From the NCBI RefSeq assembly GCF_001612745.1, contig NZ_BDBA01000133.1, positions 1 to 34,265 of the forward strand: 34,265 bases of DNA, in the 5' to 3' direction. The translations under genes and the position numbers were made by a program. The stretch is from Nocardia amamiensis NBRC 102102. GTDB lineage: Bacteria > Actinomycetota > Actinomycetes > Mycobacteriales > Mycobacteriaceae. This document shows, piece by piece, positions 23,470 to 31,600 of this stretch (positions are counted from its first letter, which is position 1; each line of letters starts with the position of its first letter). The notes under the pieces were generated by a model that worked only from the letters and a program-made list of their open reading frames with translations, made no database searches and was not told the origin of the DNA.

Positions 23470-24096
23470 CGCAGACCCCCTTGGCGCTGGCATTTGGCGC
23501 TTCCAAGGGTACGTCGCGCATCCGACCAGACTCAGCGACGCTTTGTCTCTCGGCGCCGCCGCGCGGCGGATCTCGGTGTCGGCGACCTTGTCGGCGAGCA
23601 GCGTGACCAATCGGTGTAGCCGCAGCCGCCACACCCCGGCCAAAGCATCCTCTGTCGCGGTATCACCGCTGCCGCGGGCGGCCACGGCATCGACACGCAG
23701 CTGCTCGAGCTTCACGCCGGCCTGATCGGCGCGGTCCGGGCGGACCCGGCGCCACCAGCCCACCACGACATCCTTGGCCCTGGAGGGAATTCCGGCAGCC
23801 GCGTGCGGTGACGCTGCCGTGGCGCGCGAGCAACCCGTTCACATGGAGTGCTGGGGTGAGGACGTCGGCTCACCGATTCCGATGCCGAGGGGGTTCGTGA
23901 CCGCTTGCACGAGTGGTTTGTCTGTGTACCCCTCGGCGCCGATCTCGATAACGCGGAACACGTCACCCCACCGGCGACCAGGCGGATGAGGGAGCCTTCC
24001 TCGAAACTGCACGGTCGGCGAGACTAGCGAACAACACCAATAGGTCGGTATTTGCATCGAGATGCGGGTCATTGGGAGCGGCTTCGCGGTAGCAAA
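23470..24096 (-). other. Region with possible gene remnants, no confident gene
   Basis: Minus-strand frames here contain short protein-like pieces in different frames: WWRRVRPDRADQAGVKLEQL and a continuation (23470-23766), FEEGSLIRLVAGG near 23990, and VIEIGAEGYTDKPLVQAV near 23900. Changes of frame between the last two suggest decayed coding sequence. No start with a ribosome binding site supports an intact gene. Confidence 0.3.
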
Positions 24097-24708
24097 TCAG
24101 GCGGCGTGGATGTAGCCCCCGGCGTTCCACACAAACCAGCGGAAGTGGTGTGGTGTGAATGCTTGCCGCGCAGGAATTCCGGGTGCTGGTGAGTGTGGCC
24201 AATACGCCACGCCGCAGCGATGGCAGTAGAATCCGGCCTGCCATACCGCGTGTGCGCTTCGGCGTCCCCGTGCAATCTTCCGGTTCCGTCGAGAACGAAC
24301 AACAGCGACACTGAGCGCCAGCAGCCCCGGCGAAGCGATTGCACCGACGAAGAAGGTGGCGGCCGCAAGCGCCGCCCACCTTGGTACCTGCGGGTCCTCG
24401 ATGACAAGCGAGGCAACCGATGGGACGAGAGCCAACAGCGCCGGAATCAACAACAGCACCCCGACTCGGGTCAGACGCGTGGTGGGCTGCGGCGCAGGCT
24501 CGCGCGCGAGGCTCCGCGCTAGTTCGGTGGTGAGAGTGCGCTCCACTGTCGCAGTGCCGAAGATCGGTACCAGACCGGTGGAAGCTACTCCGACGCCGGA
24601 ATAACTGCTCATGCCGAAGCTGGTCGAGACACCGCCCGCGTGCAGGGCGGGCACGCTCTGCACCAAGTCCAGCCGCTGGCAGTGCGGACATGTGATGTCG
24701 ACGCTCAT
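24097..24708 (-). CDS. Zinc-ribbon membrane protein
   Basis: 203 residues from the ATG of MSVDITCPHCQ. An N-terminal zinc knuckle (CPHCQ) and a second pair near the C-terminus (FYCHRCGVAYWPH) could form one four-Cys site. Two hydrophobic segments lie between: about residues 78-102 (RVGVLLLIPALLALVPSVAS) and 110-135 (WAALAAATFFVGAIASPGLL). A basic RSRRNRKIARGRRS stretch follows. Such proteins are widespread in actinobacteria without known function. An in-frame upstream Met (MGGYPRM) is a weaker start. Confidence 0.65.
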   Translation of the reverse strand: MSVDITCPHCQRLDLVQSVPALHAGGVSTSFGMSSYSGVGVASTGLVPIFGTATVERTLTTELARSLAREPAPQPTTRLTRVGVLLLIPALLALVPSVASLVIEDPQVPRWAALAAATFFVGAIASPGLLALSVAVVRSRRNRKIARGRRSAHAVWQAGFYCHRCGVAYWPHSPAPGIPARQAFTPHHFRWFVWNAGGYIHAA

Positions 24709-25139
24709 GCGGGGATACCCTCCCAAGCTGTTGCGCTATCGCGGCGTGTCTAGGGTGCCTGTACCTGCAACGAAAGCTCTGCAGGGTATCCAACACCTTC
24801 AGTGATCCGCTGTCGAGAGATATGTGTGAGATTCTGCATCGATGGGCTCCCTCCGATCGCTGGCTGATTCGCCGGATTCGTGCCTGATGAGCCAAGCCGG
24901 ATCAGTGCGTTCCAGCTGCACCTGACCTCCTCCTTGCGCGCGGGTTACGTGCGCCTACTACTCACGTCGTGCTCGTTGGATGAGATGAATCCGATCGGAC
25001 GGATCGCGTTCCGGTAGATCGTCCGGATACGAACTACGCCGATCCGAACGCCGTCATCCGGGAGCGAGGTTGGGCTGGTGAACCGCCGACGTGCCGAGCG
25101 TCTCCAGCGGAGAACCGCAAGCTCCAGGGCACGATCTGA
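24709..25139. other. Intergenic region without a recognised gene
   Basis: About 430 nt upstream of the zinc-ribbon membrane-protein gene. Open frames here are short and Arg/Ser-rich on both strands with no ribosome binding site. The only clear signal near it is the pair of palindromes that follows. Confidence 0.45.
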
Positions 25140-25160
25140 GGTGATGACGCCGTCATCACC
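25140..25160. promoter_or_regulatory. Palindromic operator-like site 1
   Basis: Core tgatgacgccgtcatca at 25142-25158, extended one or two bases each side into a perfect palindrome with 9-nt arms. It matches the second site in both 7-nt arms, TGATGAC and GTCATCA, with different central triplets. Pattern TGATGAC-N3-GTCATCA: a probable binding site for a dimeric regulator. Confidence 0.6.
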
Positions 25161-25187
25161 AGGCGGCGGATCCATGTGCTGACGCCG

Positions 25188-25204
25188 TGATGACCGTGTC
25201 ATCA
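25188..25204. promoter_or_regulatory. Palindromic operator-like site 2
   Basis: Core tgatgaccgtgtcatca: arms identical to site 1, centre-to-centre distance 46 bp. It lies 244 nt before the lyase gene start. The regulator is not identified in this window. Confidence 0.6.
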
Positions 25205-25265
25205 GCAGCGGCGGTATCGTCTGTCGCGAAATGTAGTGACGCGTCGCAGCGCCGGTGATGTGTGT

Positions 25266-25332
25266 GAGTCGGCTCGCTGACCTGGTAGAGCAAGGAGAGA
25301 CCCGGCGAGGTTCGATTCCCCTGGCGGCTCCA
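25266..25332 (+). tRNA. Degenerate tRNA-like sequence
   Basis: The 5' end gagtcggc pairs with the 3' end ggcggctcca at most positions (acceptor stem, one GU and one mismatch). CTGGTAGAGCA looks like the D-arm, and GAGGTTCGATTCCCC like the T-arm. The anticodon arm is missing and the total is only 67 nt, so it is a pseudogene or an attachment-site relic. Confidence 0.45.
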
Positions 25333-25447
25333 CGCGAGAACCGGGCAGCGGTCATTTCGGTTGTGCGATCATGTGGCGCGTTTCCACTGCCGGTGCGGCA
25401 TCTGTTCGAACTGCACTTGAGTGCTGGGCCTGGTTGAATCAGGGATT

Positions 25448-26353
25448 GTGGACTCTGTGATCGTTGCTGTGGTCACGCCGTTTCAAGTTTCTGGTGCGGT
25501 GGACTTCGCGGCGTTGACCGACTATTTGGAGTTGCTCGCCGGTGCGGGTGTGGGCACGATTTTGGTGAACGGGACGAGCGGGGAGTTCGCCAGCCTCACC
25601 GCGGGTGAGCGGCGGTCGGTTGTCGAGCACTGTCGTAGCGGGTGGGCGGGAACGTTGATTGCGCATGTCGGGGCGACGGCGGTGGCTGATGTCGGTGCGG
25701 CGGCTCGTCATGCCCAGGAGTATGCCGATGGTTTGGCGGTGATCGCCCCGTACTTCTTCGCCGACGCACCCGAGTCAGGGGTCGAGCAGTTCTTCGGGCA
25801 GGCGATGGCCGATGTCGAAGTGCCGTGGCTGGTGTACAACTTCCCGCGTCATACCGGCAACCCGGTCAGCCCTGCCGTGGTGGCGCGGTTGGCGGGGGAG
25901 TACCCGCTGTTGATGGGGGTCAAGGATTCCGGCAAGGATCTCGGGGTCGCCCAGGCCTACAAGGCCACCTGTCCGCGGCTGTCGGTGTTCGTGGGCGATG
26001 ACCGTGCTCCGGCGCTGCTGGGTGAACTCGGATTGGACGGGGTCGTCACCGGCGCCGGCGGCCCGGTCGCCGAGCTGCCGGTGGCGATCACCGCAGCCTC
26101 CGCGGCTGGCGATGAAGCCTCCGCGAGGCGGTGGCAGCGGGTCTTCGACACCTACAGCGACACCCGCAAGGCGATGGGGTTGTCGGACATCGCGTTTGCC
26201 AAGGCCGCGACCGCGGCGCGGCTACCGGGGTTCCCGCTGGCGGTGCGTGCTCCGCTGATCGCCGCAGATGCGCAGCAGCGCCGCGGCATCGGCAGGTTGC
26301 TGCGCGATGAGACGCTGCCCGTGATCGAGACGTTGCGCGGTTCTCGAGGTTGA
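25448..26353 (+). CDS. Dihydrodipicolinate synthase/N-acetylneuraminate lyase family protein
   Basis: 301 residues from the GTG at 25448 (VDSVIVAVVTPF), preceded by agggatt; the frame opens earlier at 25421. A class I Schiff-base aldolase TIM barrel: NGTSGEFASL (pyruvate-binding GTSGE), Tyr130 in VYNFPRHTG, Lys159 in GVKDSGKD as the Schiff-base lysine, and GDD at 193-195. In true DapA the loop reads NVPSRTG, and its Arg binds the second substrate; here the loop is NFPRHTG with His in that place, so 4-hydroxy-tetrahydrodipicolinate synthase activity is unlikely. It could be an aldolase/lyase for a sugar acid or hydroxy acid. Converges on the kinase-like gene (27 nt). Confidence 0.85.
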   Translation: MDSVIVAVVTPFQVSGAVDFAALTDYLELLAGAGVGTILVNGTSGEFASLTAGERRSVVEHCRSGWAGTLIAHVGATAVADVGAAARHAQEYADGLAVIAPYFFADAPESGVEQFFGQAMADVEVPWLVYNFPRHTGNPVSPAVVARLAGEYPLLMGVKDSGKDLGVAQAYKATCPRLSVFVGDDRAPALLGELGLDGVVTGAGGPVAELPVAITAASAAGDEASARRWQRVFDTYSDTRKAMGLSDIAFAKAATAARLPGFPLAVRAPLIAADAQQRRGIGRLLRDETLPVIETLRGSRG

Positions 26354-26380
26354 ATCGCCACCCCCGGAGCGTGTGGCCGG

Positions 26381-27001
26381 TCAGGTGGTGATGACGAGGT
26401 CGCAGAAGGTGTGGGCGAGGTCGCGGACTCCGCTGTCGAGGACTTCCTTGCGGTAGGTTTCCCAGGCGGCCAGTTTGGGGGTGTCGCGTTCGGCGCCGCG
26501 TGCGATCATCCGTGCTCGGATCACCGGCGCGGGCGAATCGAGCCACATCGTGACCAGCGGAACCGATTCCGGAAGCCCGGTGTAGGCGCGCAGGTGATCA
26601 CTCAACGTCATGCCAGCCGCGGCGGCTTGGCGGATGGTGGACAGGAACGGGGCATCCAGCACCACCGGGTGCGTGGCGGCGACGGTGAGTCCGGTCCGGA
26701 TGAGCCCGTCGTAGATGCCGGGTCCGACGAGTGTGCGGTAGGTGTCGGAGTCACGATCGTGCCGATCGCCGGTCAGCTTCTGCATGACCGACTCCTCCAG
26801 CAACGGCGCGAACCGATCCTTGTCCAACACCGGTGCACCCAACACACCCGCGAGATACGCCGCGGCCGTCGACTTCCCAGACGCCGGGAACCCGGCGACG
26901 ACCACAGCACCACACTCGCGCAGCCCGGCGACCGCGTCGCGCAGCACCATATGTACCGGCTCCGGAACGTCGCCGCGGGGTGTCTGGTGATCGTCTGCCA
27001 T
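26381..27001 (-). CDS. P-loop NTPase, kinase-like (AAA_33/zeta-type)
   Basis: 206 residues from the ATG of MADDHQTPRGD. Walker A is GFPASGKST (residues 37-45). A following DKDRF is a lid or base-binding type acidic segment, and PVVLDAPFL resembles a Walker-B-like strand. Further on, MWLDSPAPVIRARMIARGAE places Arg residues for phosphate transfer. Small P-loop kinases of this class phosphorylate nucleotides, sugars, RNA ends or peptidoglycan precursors (zeta toxins). No antitoxin-like gene is adjacent, so a metabolic or RNA-modifying kinase role is as likely. Confidence 0.75.
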   Translation of the reverse strand: MADDHQTPRGDVPEPVHMVLRDAVAGLRECGAVVVAGFPASGKSTAAAYLAGVLGAPVLDKDRFAPLLEESVMQKLTGDRHDRDSDTYRTLVGPGIYDGLIRTGLTVAATHPVVLDAPFLSTIRQAAAAGMTLSDHLRAYTGLPESVPLVTMWLDSPAPVIRARMIARGAERDTPKLAAWETYRKEVLDSGVRDLAHTFCDLVITT

Positions 27002-27084
27002 GCGTCCAGTCCACCACAATGCCGTGACCAAGCTCCGGACCGGAAGGCGCCGTTACTGGTGAAACTGCGCGGCAGCGTAGAACT

Positions 27085-28080
27085 TCAGCTGAGGGTCACT
27101 GTGGTGGCGATGGGGAAGTGGTCGGAAAAGCCAGCCGGGTTGGCGGTGGTGTCGCCGAGTCCTTTGAACGGGATGGGTGATTTGTAGCGGCCGGTGGAGG
27201 TCATGCCGGGGAAGCGGACGATGTGCACGGCTGCGGGGTCGGCCTTGATCGGCGCGGTGGTTTTGGCCATGTTCTTGTTCACCAGAACCTGGTCGAGCAT
27301 GTTCGGTTGATTCTCGAAGTAGAAGGTGCCGTCGGGGGAGCCGAGCAGCGGGTAGGCGAGGTTCCACAGGTAGGGGTTGTCGCCGTTGACGACGAGTTCG
27401 CGTTGGCGGCGGCTGAGCGCGTGGGTGTCGAGGGAGGTGTTGAACGGTTCGTCGTTGAAATCGCCCATCACCAGCACCGGCGTCGCGGGGCCGTGCACTT
27501 CGAGGACGCGCTGGTGGAAGTAGGCGAGGGTTTCCCCGGCGATGGCGCGGTAGCCGGCGGAGGCTTCGGCGCCGCCGCGGCGTGAGGGCCAGTGGTTGCC
27601 GAACACGACCCACGTTCGGGGTGTTGCGGTCTTGGTGGTGAAGGTGACTTGGACGATCTCGCGGGTGGCGTTGCGGCGCATCACCACATGGAAGAACACC
27701 GAATCCGTCAGCGGCGCCGGGACTTCGAGCAGGGTGGTGTCGTAGATGAACGCGACGTCGATGCCGCGTTCGTCGCTGGTGTCGGCGTGCACGATCTTGT
27801 AGCTGCGTGCAGCGGGCAGCAGGGTGTTGACCTTGTCGACCAGCAGCTGCACAACGGTTTCGTTCTCGATCTCGCAGACTCCGAGCAGGTCGGGTCCGGC
27901 GCCGTTGTTCATCTGCGCGATGACCGAGGCGAGCTGGCTGATCTTCTGATCCCGGATCGGGACGGTCCAGTTCTTCAGGTCGTTCTGTAGGACGCGCTGG
28001 AGTTTGTCGGTCCGGGGAGCGTCTTTGTGGTCGAACAGGTTCTCGACGTTCCACCACGCGGTATACAGCGTTGTCGACAT
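27085..28080 (-). CDS. Endonuclease/exonuclease/phosphatase family protein
   Basis: 331 residues; ATG with GAGGAGGTGG 6-9 nt upstream. Motifs of the EEP fold are present in order: WWNVENLFD (Asn11), EIENE (metal-binding Glu), GNHWPSR, VMGDFNDEPF (Asp-x-Asn) and SDHFPI (catalytic His near the end). No signal peptide is evident. Substrates in this superfamily range from DNA and RNA ends to phospholipids and phosphoinositides; the length and C-terminal SDHFP match bacterial EEP nucleases. An in-frame extension to 28230 exists but has no ribosome binding site. Confidence 0.85.
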   Translation of the reverse strand: MSTTLYTAWWNVENLFDHKDAPRTDKLQRVLQNDLKNWTVPIRDQKISQLASVIAQMNNGAGPDLLGVCEIENETVVQLLVDKVNTLLPAARSYKIVHADTSDERGIDVAFIYDTTLLEVPAPLTDSVFFHVVMRRNATREIVQVTFTTKTATPRTWVVFGNHWPSRRGGAEASAGYRAIAGETLAYFHQRVLEVHGPATPVLVMGDFNDEPFNTSLDTHALSRRQRELVVNGDNPYLWNLAYPLLGSPDGTFYFENQPNMLDQVLVNKNMAKTTAPIKADPAAVHIVRFPGMTSTGRYKSPIPFKGLGDTTANPAGFSDHFPIATTVTLS

Positions 28081-28389
28081 GCGGCCACCTCCTCGCAGAA
28101 GAGTCCTGACCTTCGAACGGTAAGCGACCGCGGCTGTCGGCGGATCGATAACACGGTCGTCCGAGGTCACGAAGTGCTGAACATCAAGAAACGAGCTCAT
28201 GACGTGTCGTGAATCGGCGGGGCGATGCACAGACTCAGGGCGACGTCGGATCGATCAGGGCTTTTTCGAACGCAGGGTTGCGGGTTCGACTCCTCGCAGG
28301 CCCGCATGTCAGAGGCGACATCAAGACGATAGAAGTTCGTTGCGCGCGATCATTTCTGAAATTGCGACTATCTGCTCAGTGCCGGTGAT
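28081..28389. other. Intergenic region with a tRNA 3'-end-like fragment
   Basis: About 300 nt without a confident gene. Around 28278-28305 there is GGTTGCGGGTTCGACTCCTC, followed by GCAGGCCCGCA, resembling the T-arm and acceptor 3' half of a tRNA (one bulge in the stem). No matching 5' half is seen. It may be another relic of an integration site. Confidence 0.35.
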
Positions 28390-28674
28390 TCAATGGGGTG
28401 TCTGTCGCGCCTTTGTCCACTGCTGTTCGAACTCTTCCTGGGCGATCTCTTCGGCGTCGAACTCGGGTTGGCTGGTGATCTCTTCCAGGGGCGCGATGGG
28501 GATCTCGGCGACTCCAGCAGTATCTGTTTCGTGGGTTTCGTCGGCCCATTCGGTGTGGCCGTCGCGGTAGGTTTGGACGCGGCGTGTTTCGTAGTTGTCT
28601 TCGCCGACTTCGTGGAAGTAGTGGATGGGTTCGTCGGGGAAGTCGTGGTGCCAGGTGACTTTCACGTACCGCAT
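28390..28674 (-). CDS. DUF6881-like protein, presumed immunity protein
   Basis: 94 residues. MRYVKVTWHHDFPDEPIHYF and ETRRVQTYRDGHTEWAD fit the DUF6881 pattern (a small beta-rich domain starting MRY-x-KV-x-WHH). An acidic tail (EEIAQEEFEQQW) follows. The ATG is only 2 nt from the stop of the RHS toxin gene, with a GGAAGGAA site inside the end of that gene, so the two are made from one message. Position directly downstream of a toxin C-terminus is the normal place for the cognate immunity protein; the binding itself is inferred. Confidence 0.75.
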   Translation of the reverse strand: MRYVKVTWHHDFPDEPIHYFHEVGEDNYETRRVQTYRDGHTEWADETHETDTAGVAEIPIAPLEEITSQPEFDAEEIAQEEFEQQWTKARQTPH

Positions 28675-28676
28675 GC

Positions 28677-31600
28677 TCAGTTCCTTCCCGATCGGATGAT
28701 TCGTCCTGATAGGTCGAGGGGTTCGGTGTTGGGGATGACGAAGACGCCGGGTCTTCCTTGGATGACGGTGAGTCCGGTGACGTCGATTTCGAGGAAGTGG
28801 GAGAACTTCTGCCCGGCCCAGGGTACGCGCAGGAACGCTGCGGAGAGTTGGGCGGGTGTGCGGGTGCCGGGTTCGATGTCGGTGAGGTATTGGCCGTCAC
28901 CGTATCGGGCGTCTTTGGGGTTGTGGTCGCGTAATGAGGGGCGCAGTTCTTGGCTTTCGAGGATGGCGTCGTGGCCGGTCTCGTTGGTGTAGTGGTAGAG
29001 GCTTTGCGGGGGTGCTGTGCCCGGTGTCGGGTCGGCGGGCGCGGGGCTGTGCGGGTTGCTGGGTGGGGTGTTGGCGCATTCGTTGGGGATGAGCCCGAGG
29101 GGGTCGGTCCGGGTGGTGGGGTTGTGGGGGTAGGTGCTGGGATTAGGTGAGGCAGCTAAGCCGAGGGGGTCGGGGGTGAGGTAGCGGCCGGTGGCGGGGT
29201 CGTAGGTGCGGTGCAGGTTGTAGTGCAGGCCGGTTTCGGGATCGTGGATTTGTCCCGGATACCGCAGCGGCGTGTCGGTGTGGCCGCTCCACTGGGTGCG
29301 CCCCCATAGATCGGTGGTCGCGGTCGCCGCGCTGTAGGCGTTGGTGGGGTCGATGAGTTCGGTGGGTGTGCCGACGAGGTCGGTGATGATGGCGTAGAAC
29401 TCGCGGTCGACGGTGGTTTGGTCGGTGGTTTGGGTGATCGGGGTGTGGGAGCCGGGTTGGTGTTCCCAGCGGGTGGTGGTGTCGCTGCTGGTTTGTTCGA
29501 TGAGGCGGGTGCCGTCCCAGGTGTAGTCGACGCGTTCGAGGACGGTGCCGTCGGTGTCGAGGTGTTGTTTGGTGGTGCGGCGCCCGAGGCCGTCGTAGGT
29601 GTAGTGCCACCATTGCTGGTCGGGGGTCCAGACATCGGTGAGTTGGTCGAAGCTGTTGTAGCGGTAGCGCCAGATGTCGGGTTTACGCGACCACCGGGTG
29701 GTGGTCTTGCGGATCAGCCGACCGGCCGCGTCGTAGTGGTAGCGGGTACGGCCGTCACGGATGAGGAGATTGCCCCGATACTCCCGCCCCGCTGCCGGGT
29801 CGACGCGATGGTGCGACGCAGCATGTGGTGGTGCGGGCTCGGTGCCGACCGTCTCGGGTAGCGCTGCGCTGGTGATGTTGGACAGCGGATCGTAGGTGTA
29901 GCGCTCGGTGGCGGCGTGGTCGTGGGTGATGGTGGTGACTCGCCCGAGGGCATCGAGGCGGTAGTCGTGGTGTTGCGGCTGTGCGCCGAGGTGGTGGAGG
30001 GTGTGGTGGGTGAGGTATCCGTCTGGCCGGTAGGCGTATTCGTCGTGACGTAGCAGCCGCTGGCTGGGGCGGGTCGCTGTCGCGGGGTCCAGGTCCAGCG
30101 AGGTGGCCGGGAATGCGGTGACGGTTTGGTGGGCGAGGCGACCACCCGCGGTGAAGTCGAGCGCGACCGCGATTTCGCCGGTCTGCCAGCTGGCCAGGCG
30201 CCCGAGCGGGTCGTAGGAGAAACTGAGCTGGTGGCGGCCGGTGGTGAGGGAACGGACGCGGCCGGTGAGGTCGTGAGTCCAGGTGCTGGTGGCGCCGGTG
30301 GGGCTGGTGCGGCGGATCCGCCGCCCGAGGTGGTCGTATTCATGGCGTGTGACCGGCCGGTCGTCGAGTTGTTGCGTGGCGACCGCGCCGGTCGGGGTGT
30401 AGGTGAAGGCGAGTGTGTGGAGGACGTTTTCGTTGATGCCGGTGGCGGCGGTGAGGATCCGGCCGGCGGGGTCGTGGGTGTAGCGGACCCAGTCGCCGGT
30501 GTCGGAGGCGATTTCGGTGAGGCGACCGAGGGGGTCGTGGGTTTGGTGGCGGGTGATGCCGGTCGGTGGAGTGATGGTGGTGACGCGTCCGGCGGGGTCG
30601 TGGGTGTAGCGGGTGGTGGCGCCGTTGTAGTCGGTTTCTGCGATCAGCCGCCCGGCCGGGTCGTAGGTGTAGCTCCAGGTGTGGCCGAGCGGGTTGGTGA
30701 CGGTGGTGAGGCGTCGTTCGGTGTCCCAGGTGTAGCGGGTGGTGGACCCGTCGGGTTCGGTCCGTGTCGCCAGCAGGTCGAAGGCGCCGTAGCTGAAGCG
30801 TGTGGTTTCACCGGCGCGGTTGGTGTGGGCCAGGGCGTTGCCTTCGCCGTCGTAGGTCCAGGTTTCGGTGTACTGGTCGGGGTCGGTGCGCTGCAGGAGC
30901 CTTCCGTCGGGTGACCAGTGGTAGTGGGTCGTGGCGCCGAGGGGGTCGGTCACTGCGGTGGGACGGCCGAAGGCGTCGCGTTCGATGCGGGTGATCGCGC
31001 CGTGGGGATCGGTGACGCGGATCGGCAGCCCGGCTGGGTCGACCTCGATAAGGGTTCGGGCGCCGCTGGGTTGGGTGATCGTGGCCAGCGCACCGTTGGG
31101 GTGATAGGTGTATTCGGTGCGGGCGTCGGCCGGGTCGATGGCGGCAATCAGGTTGGCGTGTCGGTCCCATTCCTGCCGCCACACGGTGCCGTCGGGGCGG
31201 GTGATGCTGACCGGCCGGTTGCGCCACAGATAGTCGACGGTGAGGGATCGACCGTCCGGGCGGGTCAGGGTCGCGATGTCGCCGTCGACGGTGTATCGGT
31301 AGCTGGTTGTCGTGCCGTCGGCGGCGGTGACGTGCAGCGGTTTGCGGTCGGCGTTGTAGGCGATGCGGGTGCGCCCACCGAGCGGGTCGATCAGGTCCCG
31401 TAGTTGAAGGTCGCGGTCGAAACCATGGCTGGTGACCGCGCCGAGGGAGTTGGTGACGGTGGTGAGACGCCCGGTGGCGTCGGCGAAGTCGAAGTAGGCG
31501 AAGTCGGTGTTCAACACCCCGCCGGTGCCGCGCTGGAAGACCACGCGCCCGGCCTCGTCGTAGGTGTTGACCATCTGGTTGCCATTGGAATCGGTCCACG

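Noticed and set aside
25140..25204. Palindromes as terminators
   Set aside because: Loops of 3 nt with conserved arms repeated twice, and no gene end nearby on either strand; operators fit better.
26381..27001. Zeta toxin of a toxin-antitoxin pair
   Set aside because: The P-loop is similar, but no antitoxin gene is adjacent and the flanks are metabolic genes.
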